Counted from the first letter of the stretch, positions 1 through 6,429 are shown. The stretch is 6,746 bases of DNA from Clostridium sp. UBA5530 (GCA_002423705.1 DINW01000006.1:23193-29938); one strand, 5' to 3'. Program-made: numbers and translations. Notes: a model not told the origin generated them from the letters alone.

Positions 1-509
1 ACCCCTTCTGTTAAAGCCATCATATATGCTTTTTGAGCTGAATATTCAGCACAGAATGGTAGTGAAGTCCATCCACACAAAGAACCAATTGTTACAAATG
101 CTCCTCTATTTCTTTCTTTAAACATTCCTATAAAGTAATGCAATAATTTAGAAAATGTTCTTATATTTACTCTATACATCTGCTCATACTTAGCATAATC
201 TACTTTATTGTATTGTCCCATAGCATGCAAACAAGCAACATAATTTATTAATCCCATATCTAAATCCTTTGTAGCTTCTATTAACTTATCAGCAGCATCA
301 TACTCTGAAAGATCTTGTTGTAGAACCCTTATGTCCCTGCCTGTTTCTTCATTTATTTCCTTAGCTAAGTTGTCCAAAGCTTCTTTTCTTCTTCCTACTA
401 ATATTACATCCATTCCTCTTCTTGCTAGTTCAAATGCATTAGCCTTCCCTATACCTTCTGTTGCACCTAATACAATAGCCCATTGTCCATATTTTTCTCT
501 AAAATTCAT
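1..509 (-). CDS. 7beta-hydroxysteroid dehydrogenase-like short-chain dehydrogenase (partial, C-terminus missing)
   Basis: Probable NADPH-dependent cytosolic oxidoreductase that interconverts a 7-oxo bile acid and its 7beta-hydroxy form. The 169 residues seen are the N-terminal part of a classical short-chain dehydrogenase; about 90 residues lie beyond the window edge if the length is the family's usual 260 or so. The Rossmann motif GATEGIG is at 15-21. GRR at 39-41, after the second strand, suits NADPH. NYVA at 89-92 stands where most relatives have NNAG. The catalytic set is Asn115, Ser143, Tyr156 and Lys160 (YSAQK). The N-terminus MNFREKYGQW, the stretch DMGLINYVACLHAMGQYNK and the catalytic numbering match what I remember of 7beta-HSDHs from Clostridium absonum and Collinsella aerofaciens; this is recall, not an alignment. 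The ATG at 509 lies 8 nt after AGGAGG (518-523); the ATG at 516 is too close to it. It follows the transporter gene in one transcription unit. Another substrate is possible; short-chain dehydrogenase itself is near certain. Confidence 0.8.
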   Translation of the reverse strand, partial: MNFREKYGQWAIVLGATEGIGKANAFELARRGMDVILVGRRKEALDNLAKEINEETGRDIRVLQQDLSEYDAADKLIEATKDLDMGLINYVACLHAMGQYNKVDYAKYEQMYRVNIRTFSKLLHYFIGMFKERNRGAFVTIGSLCGWTSLPFCAEYSAQKAYMMALTEG

Positions 510-548
510 TTTTCATTCCTCCTAAAATTGTTATATATAAGATAAAAA

Positions 549-1814
549 TTAACTTGCCTTTTTAACCTTTTTTCTCTTATTAGCTAAAGTTATTGAGACT
601 AAAAAAGTTGCAAAGGTTATTAATAATAAAACTATAAATATTATCCATGTAACCTTGTATTGCCCTGTCTTATCAAAAATCAATCCTGACAAGGTAGGCC
701 CCACTGCTCCTCCAAATTGGAAAAACATCATAACCATACCCAATATAGTGCCATAATCTTTTTTGCCAAACAATTCACTGGTTAAATATGATGGACCCAT
801 AGCAGAAATAGCTGCAAATCCTCCAAATAATAATGCAAACATTACTGCGAAAACTGAGGATTGTCCCAATAACAAACACACTATGGACAAAATCATAAAT
901 ACACCAACTACAGTCATTCCATTTTTAAGTCCTAATTTTTCTAGTAATATACCTATAAGTACATTGCTTATGATTCCCATAAGTGAAACTATTGAAGTTA
1001 CTGTAGATGAAAACATAGGACTATGTCCAACACTTTCCATATAACTTGGAATATGCATCTGAACACCAGCGAATACCACTCCTAGCAATATAATAGCTAC
1101 TATAAACACCCAAAATACTGCTGACCCTTTAGCTTCTTTAAATGTATATCCTTCATCTTCTTTATTTTCTTCTTTATTTTTTAATGATTTAACTTCACCC
1201 TCCTTAAATCCATAGGGAAGTTGTCCTACATCAGATGGCCTTCCTTTTATTACAAATAATGATACAAATATTGTGACAATTGCCATAATGGCACCTAAAA
1301 TAAAATAGCAATTTTTATATCCTATCTTCGGCATTAAGTTAGAGATAATTAATATAGTACAAAAAGCTCCAACATTTCCACCTGCAAAAGCTATCCCCGT
1401 TGCCAAACCTTTTTTTTCTGAAGGAAACCAATTAGTTATAACATTAGATATTGTAATTTGTGTTATACCTGTAGCTGAAACACCTATTATTGCAGATAAG
1501 ATATAAAATTGCCATAATTCATTAGCAAAGCCTAAAGATCCAAAAGCAATAGAAACTACTGCTCCACTTATAGCCATAATATATCTAATATCATATTTTT
1601 TTATCAATTTACCCATAAAAGGTGATGTTATTGCTGTTGCAATAGCTACAATTGTAAAAACTAATGAGAACTCAGTTGCTGTAAATCCTAAAGCCTCTGT
1701 TACTGGTTTTAGAAATATCGAGTGAGATAAAAATATAATTGCAAAGGGCATTGCCATTATGAAAAAAGATCCTATAGCAACTTTCCATCCATAAAATGAT
1801 TTTTTCTTATCCAA
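549..1814 (-). CDS. Major facilitator superfamily transporter, OFA (oxalate/formate antiporter)-like, 12 helices
   Basis: Membrane secondary transporter of about 421 residues. The start is taken as TTG at 1814-1812 because GGAGGG (1827-1822) sits 8 nt upstream. The ATG at 1829 would put that Shine-Dalgarno inside the gene and has none of its own. Twelve hydrophobic segments fall in two groups of six, separated by a charged loop at about residues 195-230 rich in Lys and Glu. GKLIKKYDIR at 68-77, between helices 2 and 3, is a motif A relative. The NWFPSEKKGLATG stretch near 128-140 is typical of the OFA branch, which carries carboxylates. The gene ends 39 bp before the dehydrogenase start with no terminator between, so the two are probably co-transcribed, and a bile acid or its oxo form is the natural substrate guess. 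The substrate cannot be read from sequence. The divergent neighbour is a two-component system. Confidence 0.85.
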   Translation of the reverse strand: MDKKKSFYGWKVAIGSFFIMAMPFAIIFLSHSIFLKPVTEALGFTATEFSLVFTIVAIATAITSPFMGKLIKKYDIRYIMAISGAVVSIAFGSLGFANELWQFYILSAIIGVSATGITQITISNVITNWFPSEKKGLATGIAFAGGNVGAFCTILIISNLMPKIGYKNCYFILGAIMAIVTIFVSLFVIKGRPSDVGQLPYGFKEGEVKSLKNKEENKEDEGYTFKEAKGSAVFWVFIVAIILLGVVFAGVQMHIPSYMESVGHSPMFSSTVTSIVSLMGIISNVLIGILLEKLGLKNGMTVVGVFMILSIVCLLLGQSSVFAVMFALLFGGFAAISAMGPSYLTSELFGKKDYGTILGMVMMFFQFGGAVGPTLSGLIFDKTGQYKVTWIIFIVLLLITFATFLVSITLANKRKKVKKAS

Positions 1815-1821
1815 ATTCTTT

Positions 1822-1827
1822 CCCTCC
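1822..1827 (-). promoter_or_regulatory. Ribosome binding site deciding a TTG start for the transporter
   Basis: GGAGGG on the minus strand, 8 nt from TTG (1814-1812). The ATG that gives the longest reading frame (1829) immediately precedes this motif, with only ACTTTATCAAT upstream of it. TTG is therefore the better start. Confidence 0.75.
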
Positions 1828-1834
1828 ATATTGA

Positions 1835-1848
1835 TAAAGTTTACTTTA
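1835..1848. repeat. 14-bp perfect palindrome in the transporter leader
   Basis: TAAAGTTTACTTTA reads the same on both strands (TAAAGT, TT spacer, ACTTTA). It lies between the proposed minus-strand promoter and the transporter ribosome binding site, 7 bp from the latter, where a bound repressor would block transcription. It could also arise by chance in A/T-rich DNA. Confidence 0.4.
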
Positions 1849-1884
1849 CTGCCTTTAAGTCCATTCCTTATAAGCTATGATACA

Positions 1885-1913
1885 ATTCTATAGCTCTAAA
1901 CTTAGCAATTCAA
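1885..1913 (-). promoter_or_regulatory. Candidate promoter for the transporter/dehydrogenase unit
   Basis: On the minus strand, TTGAAT (1913-1908) is followed after 17 bp by TAGAAT (1890-1885). These match the vegetative -35 and -10 consensus at 4 and 5 of 6 positions with ideal spacing. Transcription would begin near 1878, giving a leader of about 65 nt. The 11-bp tandem repeat lies just upstream of the -35, and ATGATAC (1877-1883) / GTATCAT (1916-1922) flanks the element as a 7-bp inverted repeat. Confidence 0.45.
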
Positions 1914-1922
1914 AGGTATCAT

Positions 1923-1943
1923 TGTGGCAAAACTGTGGCAAAA
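1923..1943. promoter_or_regulatory. Tandem TGTGGCAAAA repeat, candidate response-regulator binding site
   Basis: TGTGGCAAAA occurs at 1923-1932 and again at 1934-1943, identical over 10 bp with an 11-bp period, about one helical turn. OmpR-family regulators commonly bind such head-to-tail half-sites, as in Pho boxes. An OmpR-family regulator is encoded 90 bp away. The repeat lies between two divergent transcription units, just upstream of the likely -35 regions of both. Binding by this particular regulator is inferred. Confidence 0.5.
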
Positions 1944-1962
1944 GTTATATAAGTTTCTTTGC

Positions 1963-1968
1963 TATACT
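1963..1968 (+). promoter_or_regulatory. Candidate -10 element for the two-component operon
   Basis: TATACT matches the -10 consensus at 5 of 6 bases. The place 17 bp upstream (1940-1945, AAAAGT) is not a recognisable -35 and overlaps the end of the TGTGGCAAAA repeat. That is the arrangement expected of an activator-dependent, autoregulated promoter. Other A/T-rich -10-like hexamers lie downstream to 1993, so the choice is tentative. Confidence 0.35.
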
Positions 1969-2020
1969 TATTTTTTAATAGTTATGGTATATTATTTATT
2001 GAATTAAGATGATATTTTTA

Positions 2021-2029
2021 AGAGGTGAT
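2021..2029 (+). promoter_or_regulatory. Ribosome binding site deciding a TTG start for the response regulator
   Basis: AGAGGTGAT ends 3 nt before TTG (2033-2035). The upstream ATG at 2009 has only an A/T-rich stretch before it and would place this motif inside the gene. The TTG start gives (M)DKLIYIVDDEE, a normal receiver-domain beginning. Confidence 0.7.
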
Positions 2030-2032
2030 TTT

Positions 2033-2740
2033 TTGGATAAACTTATTTATATAGTAGATGATGAAGAAAGAATTCGTAATCTTATAAAATCTTTCTTAAT
2101 AAAGGATGGTTTTAAAGTTAAAACTTACAATTGTGGTAATTCCTTTTTAGACGACTTTTACGCCACTCCCTGCGATCTAGTTATTCTAGATATAATGATG
2201 CCAGGAATGGATGGTCTGTCTATTTGTTCCATACTAAGACTTATAAGTTCTGTTCCTATAATAATAGTATCTTCCAAGGACAGTGATTTAGATAAAGTGA
2301 CGGGAATTAATTTAGGCTGTGATGATTATTTAACTAAACCTTTTTCTCCCATTGAGCTTTTAGCCAGAATCAAATCCATCTTTAGAAGAATAGACCTGGA
2401 TAAAGATAGTAAGCCTAGTAGCAATATACTTTTCTTTGGGGATGTTGTAATAAACAAGAATCAGCATAGTGCTAAGGCTAAAAATAAAGATATGAATCTC
2501 ACCAAAAATGAATTTGCTTTAATAGTTTACTTAATTGAAAATAAAAATAGAGCCATAAGTAGAGATGAGCTGCTAAGAAAAATATGGGATTTTAAGGTCA
2601 GTGAGGTTGATACTCGTGCAACAGATGATACTGTAAAACGGCTTAGAAAAAAACTAACTGACCATAATTCTGCTATATACATTAAGACTATAAGAGGCTT
2701 TGGCTTCAGAATATTTGAGGATGATAACGATGATATTTAA
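2033..2740 (+). CDS. OmpR/PhoB-family response regulator
   Basis: Cytosolic DNA-binding response regulator of about 235 residues, phosphorylated by the kinase encoded next to it. Receiver domain, residues 1-120: acidic pocket Asp9-Asp10, phosphoacceptor Asp53 in LDIMMPGMDG, Ser80 in the usual Thr/Ser switch place, and Lys102 in LTKPF. Winged-helix output domain, about 135-230: NLTKNEFALIVYL near its beginning, recognition helix region around DTRATDDTVKRLRKKL, and the C-terminal hairpin KTIRGFGFRI. The domain order and length are standard for the family. Its last 11 bases overlap the kinase gene, so the two are translationally linked. Likely targets are its own promoter and the divergent transporter/dehydrogenase unit, through the tandem repeat at 1923-1943; this is inferred from position only. 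The stimulus is unknown. Confidence 0.93.
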   Translation: MDKLIYIVDDEERIRNLIKSFLIKDGFKVKTYNCGNSFLDDFYATPCDLVILDIMMPGMDGLSICSILRLISSVPIIIVSSKDSDLDKVTGINLGCDDYLTKPFSPIELLARIKSIFRRIDLDKDSKPSSNILFFGDVVINKNQHSAKAKNKDMNLTKNEFALIVYLIENKNRAISRDELLRKIWDFKVSEVDTRATDDTVKRLRKKLTDHNSAIYIKTIRGFGFRIFEDDNDDI

Positions 2741-3770
2741 CCATAAGATTTACTCCATAAAGCATAAGGTATTATTGCCTTTATTCATATATTTATTGAC
2801 TTTTTCTTTAATTATGTTAACTTTATTCAATGGCTTCTTTATTCACACATTAAAAACTTCTCAAGAAGTAATAGTGATGAAGAACTTCTTACTGAAATTT
2901 AACATATTGATCATTGTATTAGTTATAGGATTTTTAATGGGTTTTACTTTTTTAGTTTTTAAAATATGTAACTCTTTATCTAAATCCATATTAATTTTAT
3001 CTCAAGATACAAAGGAATTAGTCAATAGTTGCTACAAAACTGAGAAGCTAAAAACTTTCTATTTTTCTGAAGTACAAGAGTTAAATATTAGCATAAATAG
3101 ACTGGCTAAAAAACTCCTTGACTACCACAATTCTCAAAAAATAGCTATATCAAATGCTTCCCATGACTTAAGGACTCCCTTAATGTCTATTCAGGGATAT
3201 GCAGAAGGCATAAAATATAATGTTTTTGATGATATAAATCAACCTTTAGATATAATAATAGAAGAAAGTATAAATTTAAGAGATTTGATTAAAAGCATTC
3301 TAACCCTATCAGAATTAGACTCTAGAAACCTAGAGAAAACCTATGAAAGTTTAAATATTTATACTGTCTTAAACCACTTAGCCAACAAATTAAGGGGATT
3401 AGCATATAAAAGCAATAAAACCATATCAATATATGGTGATAAAGATATCTATATAAATACAGATGAAGTGCTTCTATCTCAAGGTATAACCAATATTTTA
3501 TCCAATGCCCTAAGATATGCAAAGCAAAATGTTATTATAAGTTTTCAAGTAAATAATAATTCAATTTTAATACGCATCGAAGATGATGGTGATGGTATAC
3601 GTGAAGAGGATCTAGATAATTTATTTACTCGATTCTATAAAGGTAAAAATGGCAACTTCGGCCTAGGATTATCCATAGCTCAATCCTCTATAAAGTACTT
3701 AGATGGGGATATTGTGGCCTACAATTCAAAAGAAGGGGCATGTTTTGATATACACTTAGCTTTAGAATAA
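2730..3770 (+). CDS. Sensor histidine kinase with two membrane helices and a very short outer loop
   Basis: Membrane kinase of 346 residues that autophosphorylates and passes phosphate to the adjacent response regulator. Helices at about 14-38 and 54-77 are separated by only about 15 residues, so there is no outer sensor domain and the signal is probably sensed in or at the membrane. A linker resembling HAMP spans about 78-135. The H-box SHDLRTPL carries the phosphoacceptor His145. The ATPase domain shows the N-box (Asn255 to Asn259, NILSN), the G1 box DDGDGI at 285-290, an F-box LFTRFYKG at 298-305 and the G2 box GLGLS at 311-315; all key residues are present. ATG at 2730 is chosen because GAGG (2717-2720) lies 9 nt upstream; TTG at 2700 and ATG at 2721 fit worse. 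It overlaps the regulator gene by 11 bp. Membrane-active bile acids would suit such a sensor, but that is a guess. Confidence 0.92.
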   Translation: MIFNHKIYSIKHKVLLPLFIYLLTFSLIMLTLFNGFFIHTLKTSQEVIVMKNFLLKFNILIIVLVIGFLMGFTFLVFKICNSLSKSILILSQDTKELVNSCYKTEKLKTFYFSEVQELNISINRLAKKLLDYHNSQKIAISNASHDLRTPLMSIQGYAEGIKYNVFDDINQPLDIIIEESINLRDLIKSILTLSELDSRNLEKTYESLNIYTVLNHLANKLRGLAYKSNKTISIYGDKDIYINTDEVLLSQGITNILSNALRYAKQNVIISFQVNNNSILIRIEDDGDGIREEDLDNLFTRFYKGKNGNFGLGLSIAQSSIKYLDGDIVAYNSKEGACFDIHLALE

Positions 3771-3782
3771 TACATTAACAGC

Positions 3783-3829
3783 AAAACACCATTAATATAC
3801 ATGATAATTATGTATATTAATGGTGTTTT
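3783..3829. terminator. Bidirectional intrinsic terminator with perfect 20-bp stem
   Basis: Arms 3783-3802 and 3810-3829 are perfect inverted complements over 20 bp around a 7-nt loop (GATAATT). The left arm begins with AAAA and the right arm ends in a T-run to 3830, so transcripts from either side end in U. It separates the convergent kinase gene (stop 12 bp away) and the YgjP-like gene, whose stop codon touches the right arm. Confidence 0.85.
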
Positions 3830-4374
3830 TATCGTGGTATTTGTTTTTGGATTATCTTCAATTTGCAAACTCTTTTTTCATAATCAGGCATATATCTTTT
3901 CACTTCTTCATAAAAGCTTTCACTATGGTTTTTAACACTAATATGGGCTAACTCATGAACTACTATGTAGTCTATAATTTCCATAGGAAGTAACATTACA
4001 CGATATGAAAAGCATAAATTATTTTTTCCACTACAGCTCCCCCACCTTGTGGTAGCAGAGGTAATCTTCACATTTTCAGGTGTTACTCTCATAATATTGC
4101 TATAGTACTTAACTCTATTAGGTATCACTTCCTTAGCTTTTTTCTTTAAATCCTTTATTTCTTCATCATCTAAACACTTTGTATTTTCAAGGGTATTTTT
4201 CATTATAGACTTATTTTTCTCTATCCAAGGATTATGTTTAGCTACAATCCTATCTATGTCTTTTATAGGAGTCCTAAGTGGAGCTCTAACAATGACTTTT
4301 ATATCCTTGGATATACTTATAGAAATAGTCTTTCTTTTAGAACGTATTAATTCATATTCCATTTTTAAAATCAT
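3829..4374 (-). CDS. YgjP-like zinc metallopeptidase (DUF45)
   Basis: Predicted soluble zinc metallopeptidase of 181 residues, a compact member of the YgjP/DUF45 family; its substrate is not known. The zinc site is HELAH at 140-144 with a third histidine at 150 (HExxH, five residues, then His); Glu141 would be the catalytic base. It is preceded by the family signature TRWGSCSGKNNLCFSYR (109-125). The N-terminal part with RSKRKTISISI and VRAP is also family-typical. No signal peptide or membrane segment is seen. The ATG at 4374 has GGAG only 2 nt upstream, while the in-frame ATG at 4362 is 14 nt from it, so the exact start is uncertain by four codons. The gene begins 32 bp after the tetR-type gene ends, without a terminator, so it is probably co-transcribed with it; no functional link is evident. 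Confidence 0.87.
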   Translation of the reverse strand: MILKMEYELIRSKRKTISISISKDIKVIVRAPLRTPIKDIDRIVAKHNPWIEKNKSIMKNTLENTKCLDDEEIKDLKKKAKEVIPNRVKYYSNIMRVTPENVKITSATTRWGSCSGKNNLCFSYRVMLLPMEIIDYIVVHELAHISVKNHSESFYEEVKRYMPDYEKRVCKLKIIQKQIPR

Positions 4375-4406
4375 TTCTCCATCCAGTGAAACTTATTTCC
4401 TTGTCC

Positions 4407-4958
4407 TTACCTTACTAATATGCCATAAAGAATAAGATTTCTTAATTTTTCAAGGCCTTCATTTAATGTCATATTATTTTCTTGAAGAAATTCATCATCT
4501 AATAGGGCCATGGTGACTTTATCAAGGAGATAATTTACTATTTTGGGATCAACCTTTTCTGATACCTCTTTGTTTTCTATTCCGCGATTTAATATATCCA
4601 TAACTGTTTTAAGCTTAAAGTCTCTTTGTTGTTGTAGTATTGTCCATGATTCAGGATACACTCTTTTTATCTCTTCTAAAAGTTCTAAGGGTATTTTATA
4701 TTTATGATAATAAACCATGGTAGCCTCTAGCTTTTCTTTAATACTTTTTGCATTTGAAATAGCTTCCTCTGTCATAGTCTGATTGTCATCTACGCTGGTT
4801 CTTATTAATTCCATAATCAACTCATCTTTACTTTTAAAATACGTATATATTGTTTGCTTGCCTATCTGTAATTCTCTTGCAATATCATCCATAGTAAAGC
4901 CCTTTATTCCTCTAACCTTAACAAGCCTATAAACAACATCTAATATCCGCTCTCTCAA
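4407..4958 (-). CDS. TetR/AcrR-family transcriptional regulator
   Basis: Dimeric DNA-binding repressor of 183 residues, within the family's usual size. The N-terminal helix-turn-helix lies at about 17-46 (IKGFTMDDIARELQIGKQ, then TIYTYFKSKDELI), which is the standard TetR signature. The remaining 130 residues form the helical ligand-binding and dimer domain, too variable to predict a ligand. It starts at TTG (4958-4956) with AAGGGGG upstream and a 7-nt spacer; the ATG at 4963 is out of frame and meets a stop at once. It has its own promoter (4995-5023) overlapped by an inverted repeat, which suggests autoregulation. The upstream M20/transporter pair on the same strand is the likeliest other target, though their promoter lies outside the window. 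Confidence 0.9.
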   Translation of the reverse strand: MRERILDVVYRLVKVRGIKGFTMDDIARELQIGKQTIYTYFKSKDELIMELIRTSVDDNQTMTEEAISNAKSIKEKLEATMVYYHKYKIPLELLEEIKRVYPESWTILQQQRDFKLKTVMDILNRGIENKEVSEKVDPKIVNYLLDKVTMALLDDEFLQENNMTLNEGLEKLRNLILYGILVR

Positions 4959-4965
4959 TTCATTG

Positions 4966-4972
4966 CCCCCTT
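4966..4972 (-). promoter_or_regulatory. Ribosome binding site for the TTG start of the TetR-type gene
   Basis: AAGGGGG on the minus strand, one base from the AAGGAGG consensus, is 7 nt from TTG (4958-4956). No in-frame ATG exists nearby, which makes TTG the only good start. Confidence 0.65.
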
Positions 4973-4994
4973 TGTCTAAAAATAACTATATAGA

Positions 4995-5023
4995 ATTATA
5001 TCATATACCGCATAAATTGTTTA
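4995..5023 (-). promoter_or_regulatory. Promoter of the TetR-type gene
   Basis: On the minus strand, TAAACA (5023-5018) is followed after 17 bp by a perfect TATAAT (5000-4995). The leader to the TTG start is about 30 nt. The -35 overlaps the left arm of the inverted repeat at 5020-5066, so a bound repressor would block polymerase. Confidence 0.65.
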
Positions 5024-5066
5024 CTCCCAGACTGATATTCATTAAGAATACCCATCAGGGAGTAAA
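5020..5066. repeat. Inverted repeat TTTACTCCC / GGGAGTAAA with inner palindrome; operator or hairpin
   Basis: TTTACTCCC (5020-5028) and GGGAGTAAA (5058-5066) are perfect 9-bp inverted copies. Between them TATTC-ATTAA-GAATA (5036-5050) is a second palindrome. The outer arm covers the -35 of the TetR-type gene, favouring an operator. It also lies 9 bp past the M20 stop codon and could fold as a hairpin in that transcript, but no T-run follows on the minus strand, so it is a poor intrinsic terminator. Confidence 0.5.
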
Positions 5067-5075
5067 TCTAAAAAT

Positions 5076-6404
5076 CTATTTAATTTTGTCTTTATTATAT
5101 CCCACAAGTAGTTTATATATAGAGTCTGTTCCAAATTCAAGACCTTTTATTGGTATTCTTTCATTGGCAGAATGTATAAGCTTAGTGTAATCTATTCCTT
5201 TTTCAACACACATTGGAGTAAAGCCATAGGTTTGTATTCCAAGCTTTGAAAAATGCCTTGCATCTGTAACTCCACTAACAAGATAAGGTATAGGAATTCC
5301 ATCATTATCTTTGTCTTTTAAAATATCACCTAAAAATTTATATAACCCCATATCTAACTTGTCTGGGCCACTGACAAAATTTATTATCTCAATATCTGTA
5401 TCTTGATTTAATAATGATTTTAATTCATTTTTCAAATCCTCTGGACCATACCCAGGCAATATTCTGCCATCAAAATCAAGGGTTATTTCCTGAGGTACAA
5501 CATTTATCTTCTCTCCACCTTTTACTATAGTTGGGGTAGCTGTATTATGAAGCAAAGGTTCAAAGAATCTTCCTTTGCCTTTTAAAACCTTAAGGGTTTT
5601 GTTACACATACTTTCATTCATCAAAGATTTGAAAACCATTTTGTAGGCAGTTGGTGATGCTGTCGCCAATTCAGATAGCATAACCTTAGCTTGAGGTACA
5701 ATATGACAAGGCATATATTGTTTATCTAAAGCCTCCAAAGCATATCCCAATTTTGCCATGGCTCCTCCTCTAACGGGCATAGATCCATGTCCACCTTCCC
5801 CTTTAAATGTGATCCTTACAGTACATTTTTGCTTTTCCCCTACCATTATAGGATAAAATTTACGTCCTCCAAAATACATTGTAAATCCGCCGATTTCCCC
5901 AATTGCATACTTAACATCCTTAAATAAATCTTTGAATTCCTCACATACATACTTGGCACCTTGTATCCCACCATTTTCTTCATCAGATACAATCATTAAA
6001 ATTATATCACCTGCTGGTTTTATGTTTTCTCTTTTCATTTTTATAAGTGCGGTTACCATCATAGCCACTGCGCCCTTCATATCTAAGGCTCCTCTGCCCC
6101 AGATGCAGCCATCACTGATTTCTCCAGAAAACGGGTCATGATCCCATTGCTGGTTATGAACAGTTACAACATCCACATGACCATACATCATCAATGGTGG
6201 CACCTGTCCCTTACCCTCATATCTAACATAGAGATTTGGTCTTCCTTGTTGCTTTTCCATGATTTTTGTCTCAAAACCTTCATTTTTTAGTATATTTTCA
6301 AGAAATAAAATGCATTCTTTCTCCATGCCTGGAGGGTTTGTGGTATTAAATCTTATGAGTTTTTGCAATAATTCTATTCCTGAGTCGTCAATATTTGTAT
6401 TCAT
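5076..6404 (-). CDS. M20-family metallohydrolase (ArgE/DapE/aminoacylase-like peptidase)
   Basis: Soluble dizinc amidohydrolase of 442 residues, probably cleaving an N-acyl amino acid or small peptide. Family motifs in order: YGHVDVV with metal ligand His76 and Asp78; GRGALDMKG with bridging Asp108; SDEENGG with general base Glu142 and ligand Glu143; Glu170 in AIGEIGG as the next ligand; and His411 in LIHSANERIPI as the last. The dimerisation or lid domain falls at about 190-310, with GHGSMP in its first part. All catalytic positions are intact and the length is normal, so the enzyme should be active. No signal peptide is seen. GGTAGG lies upstream of the ATG at 6404. The gene starts 25 bp after the end of a transporter gene, which suggests uptake followed by hydrolysis. 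Substrate choice within M20 cannot be decided from motifs. Confidence 0.9.
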   Translation of the reverse strand: MNTNIDDSGIELLQKLIRFNTTNPPGMEKECILFLENILKNEGFETKIMEKQQGRPNLYVRYEGKGQVPPLMMYGHVDVVTVHNQQWDHDPFSGEISDGCIWGRGALDMKGAVAMMVTALIKMKRENIKPAGDIILMIVSDEENGGIQGAKYVCEEFKDLFKDVKYAIGEIGGFTMYFGGRKFYPIMVGEKQKCTVRITFKGEGGHGSMPVRGGAMAKLGYALEALDKQYMPCHIVPQAKVMLSELATASPTAYKMVFKSLMNESMCNKTLKVLKGKGRFFEPLLHNTATPTIVKGGEKINVVPQEITLDFDGRILPGYGPEDLKNELKSLLNQDTDIEIINFVSGPDKLDMGLYKFLGDILKDKDNDGIPIPYLVSGVTDARHFSKLGIQTYGFTPMCVEKGIDYTKLIHSANERIPIKGLEFGTDSIYKLLVGYNKDKIK

Positions 6405-6429
6405 ATTTATGCCTACCTTTCTGAAACAT

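Noticed and set aside
331..525. 64-residue plus-strand open frame
   Set aside because: It lies opposite the dehydrogenase, whose motifs are clear; it has no ribosome binding site or recognisable features.
763..1044. 93-residue plus-strand open frame
   Set aside because: Antisense to the transporter gene; low-complexity shadow of codon bias.
1830..2032. Riboswitch or small RNA in the divergent intergenic region
   Set aside because: I found no conserved riboswitch core or terminator-like hairpin; the repeats are better explained as protein binding sites.
3322..3522. 66-residue minus-strand open frame inside the kinase gene
   Set aside because: Antisense shadow of a gene with complete kinase motifs.
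4963..5190. 75-residue plus-strand open frame over the TetR-type promoter region
   Set aside because: It overlaps a promoter, an inverted repeat and the end of the M20 gene on the other strand; no ribosome binding site or motif.
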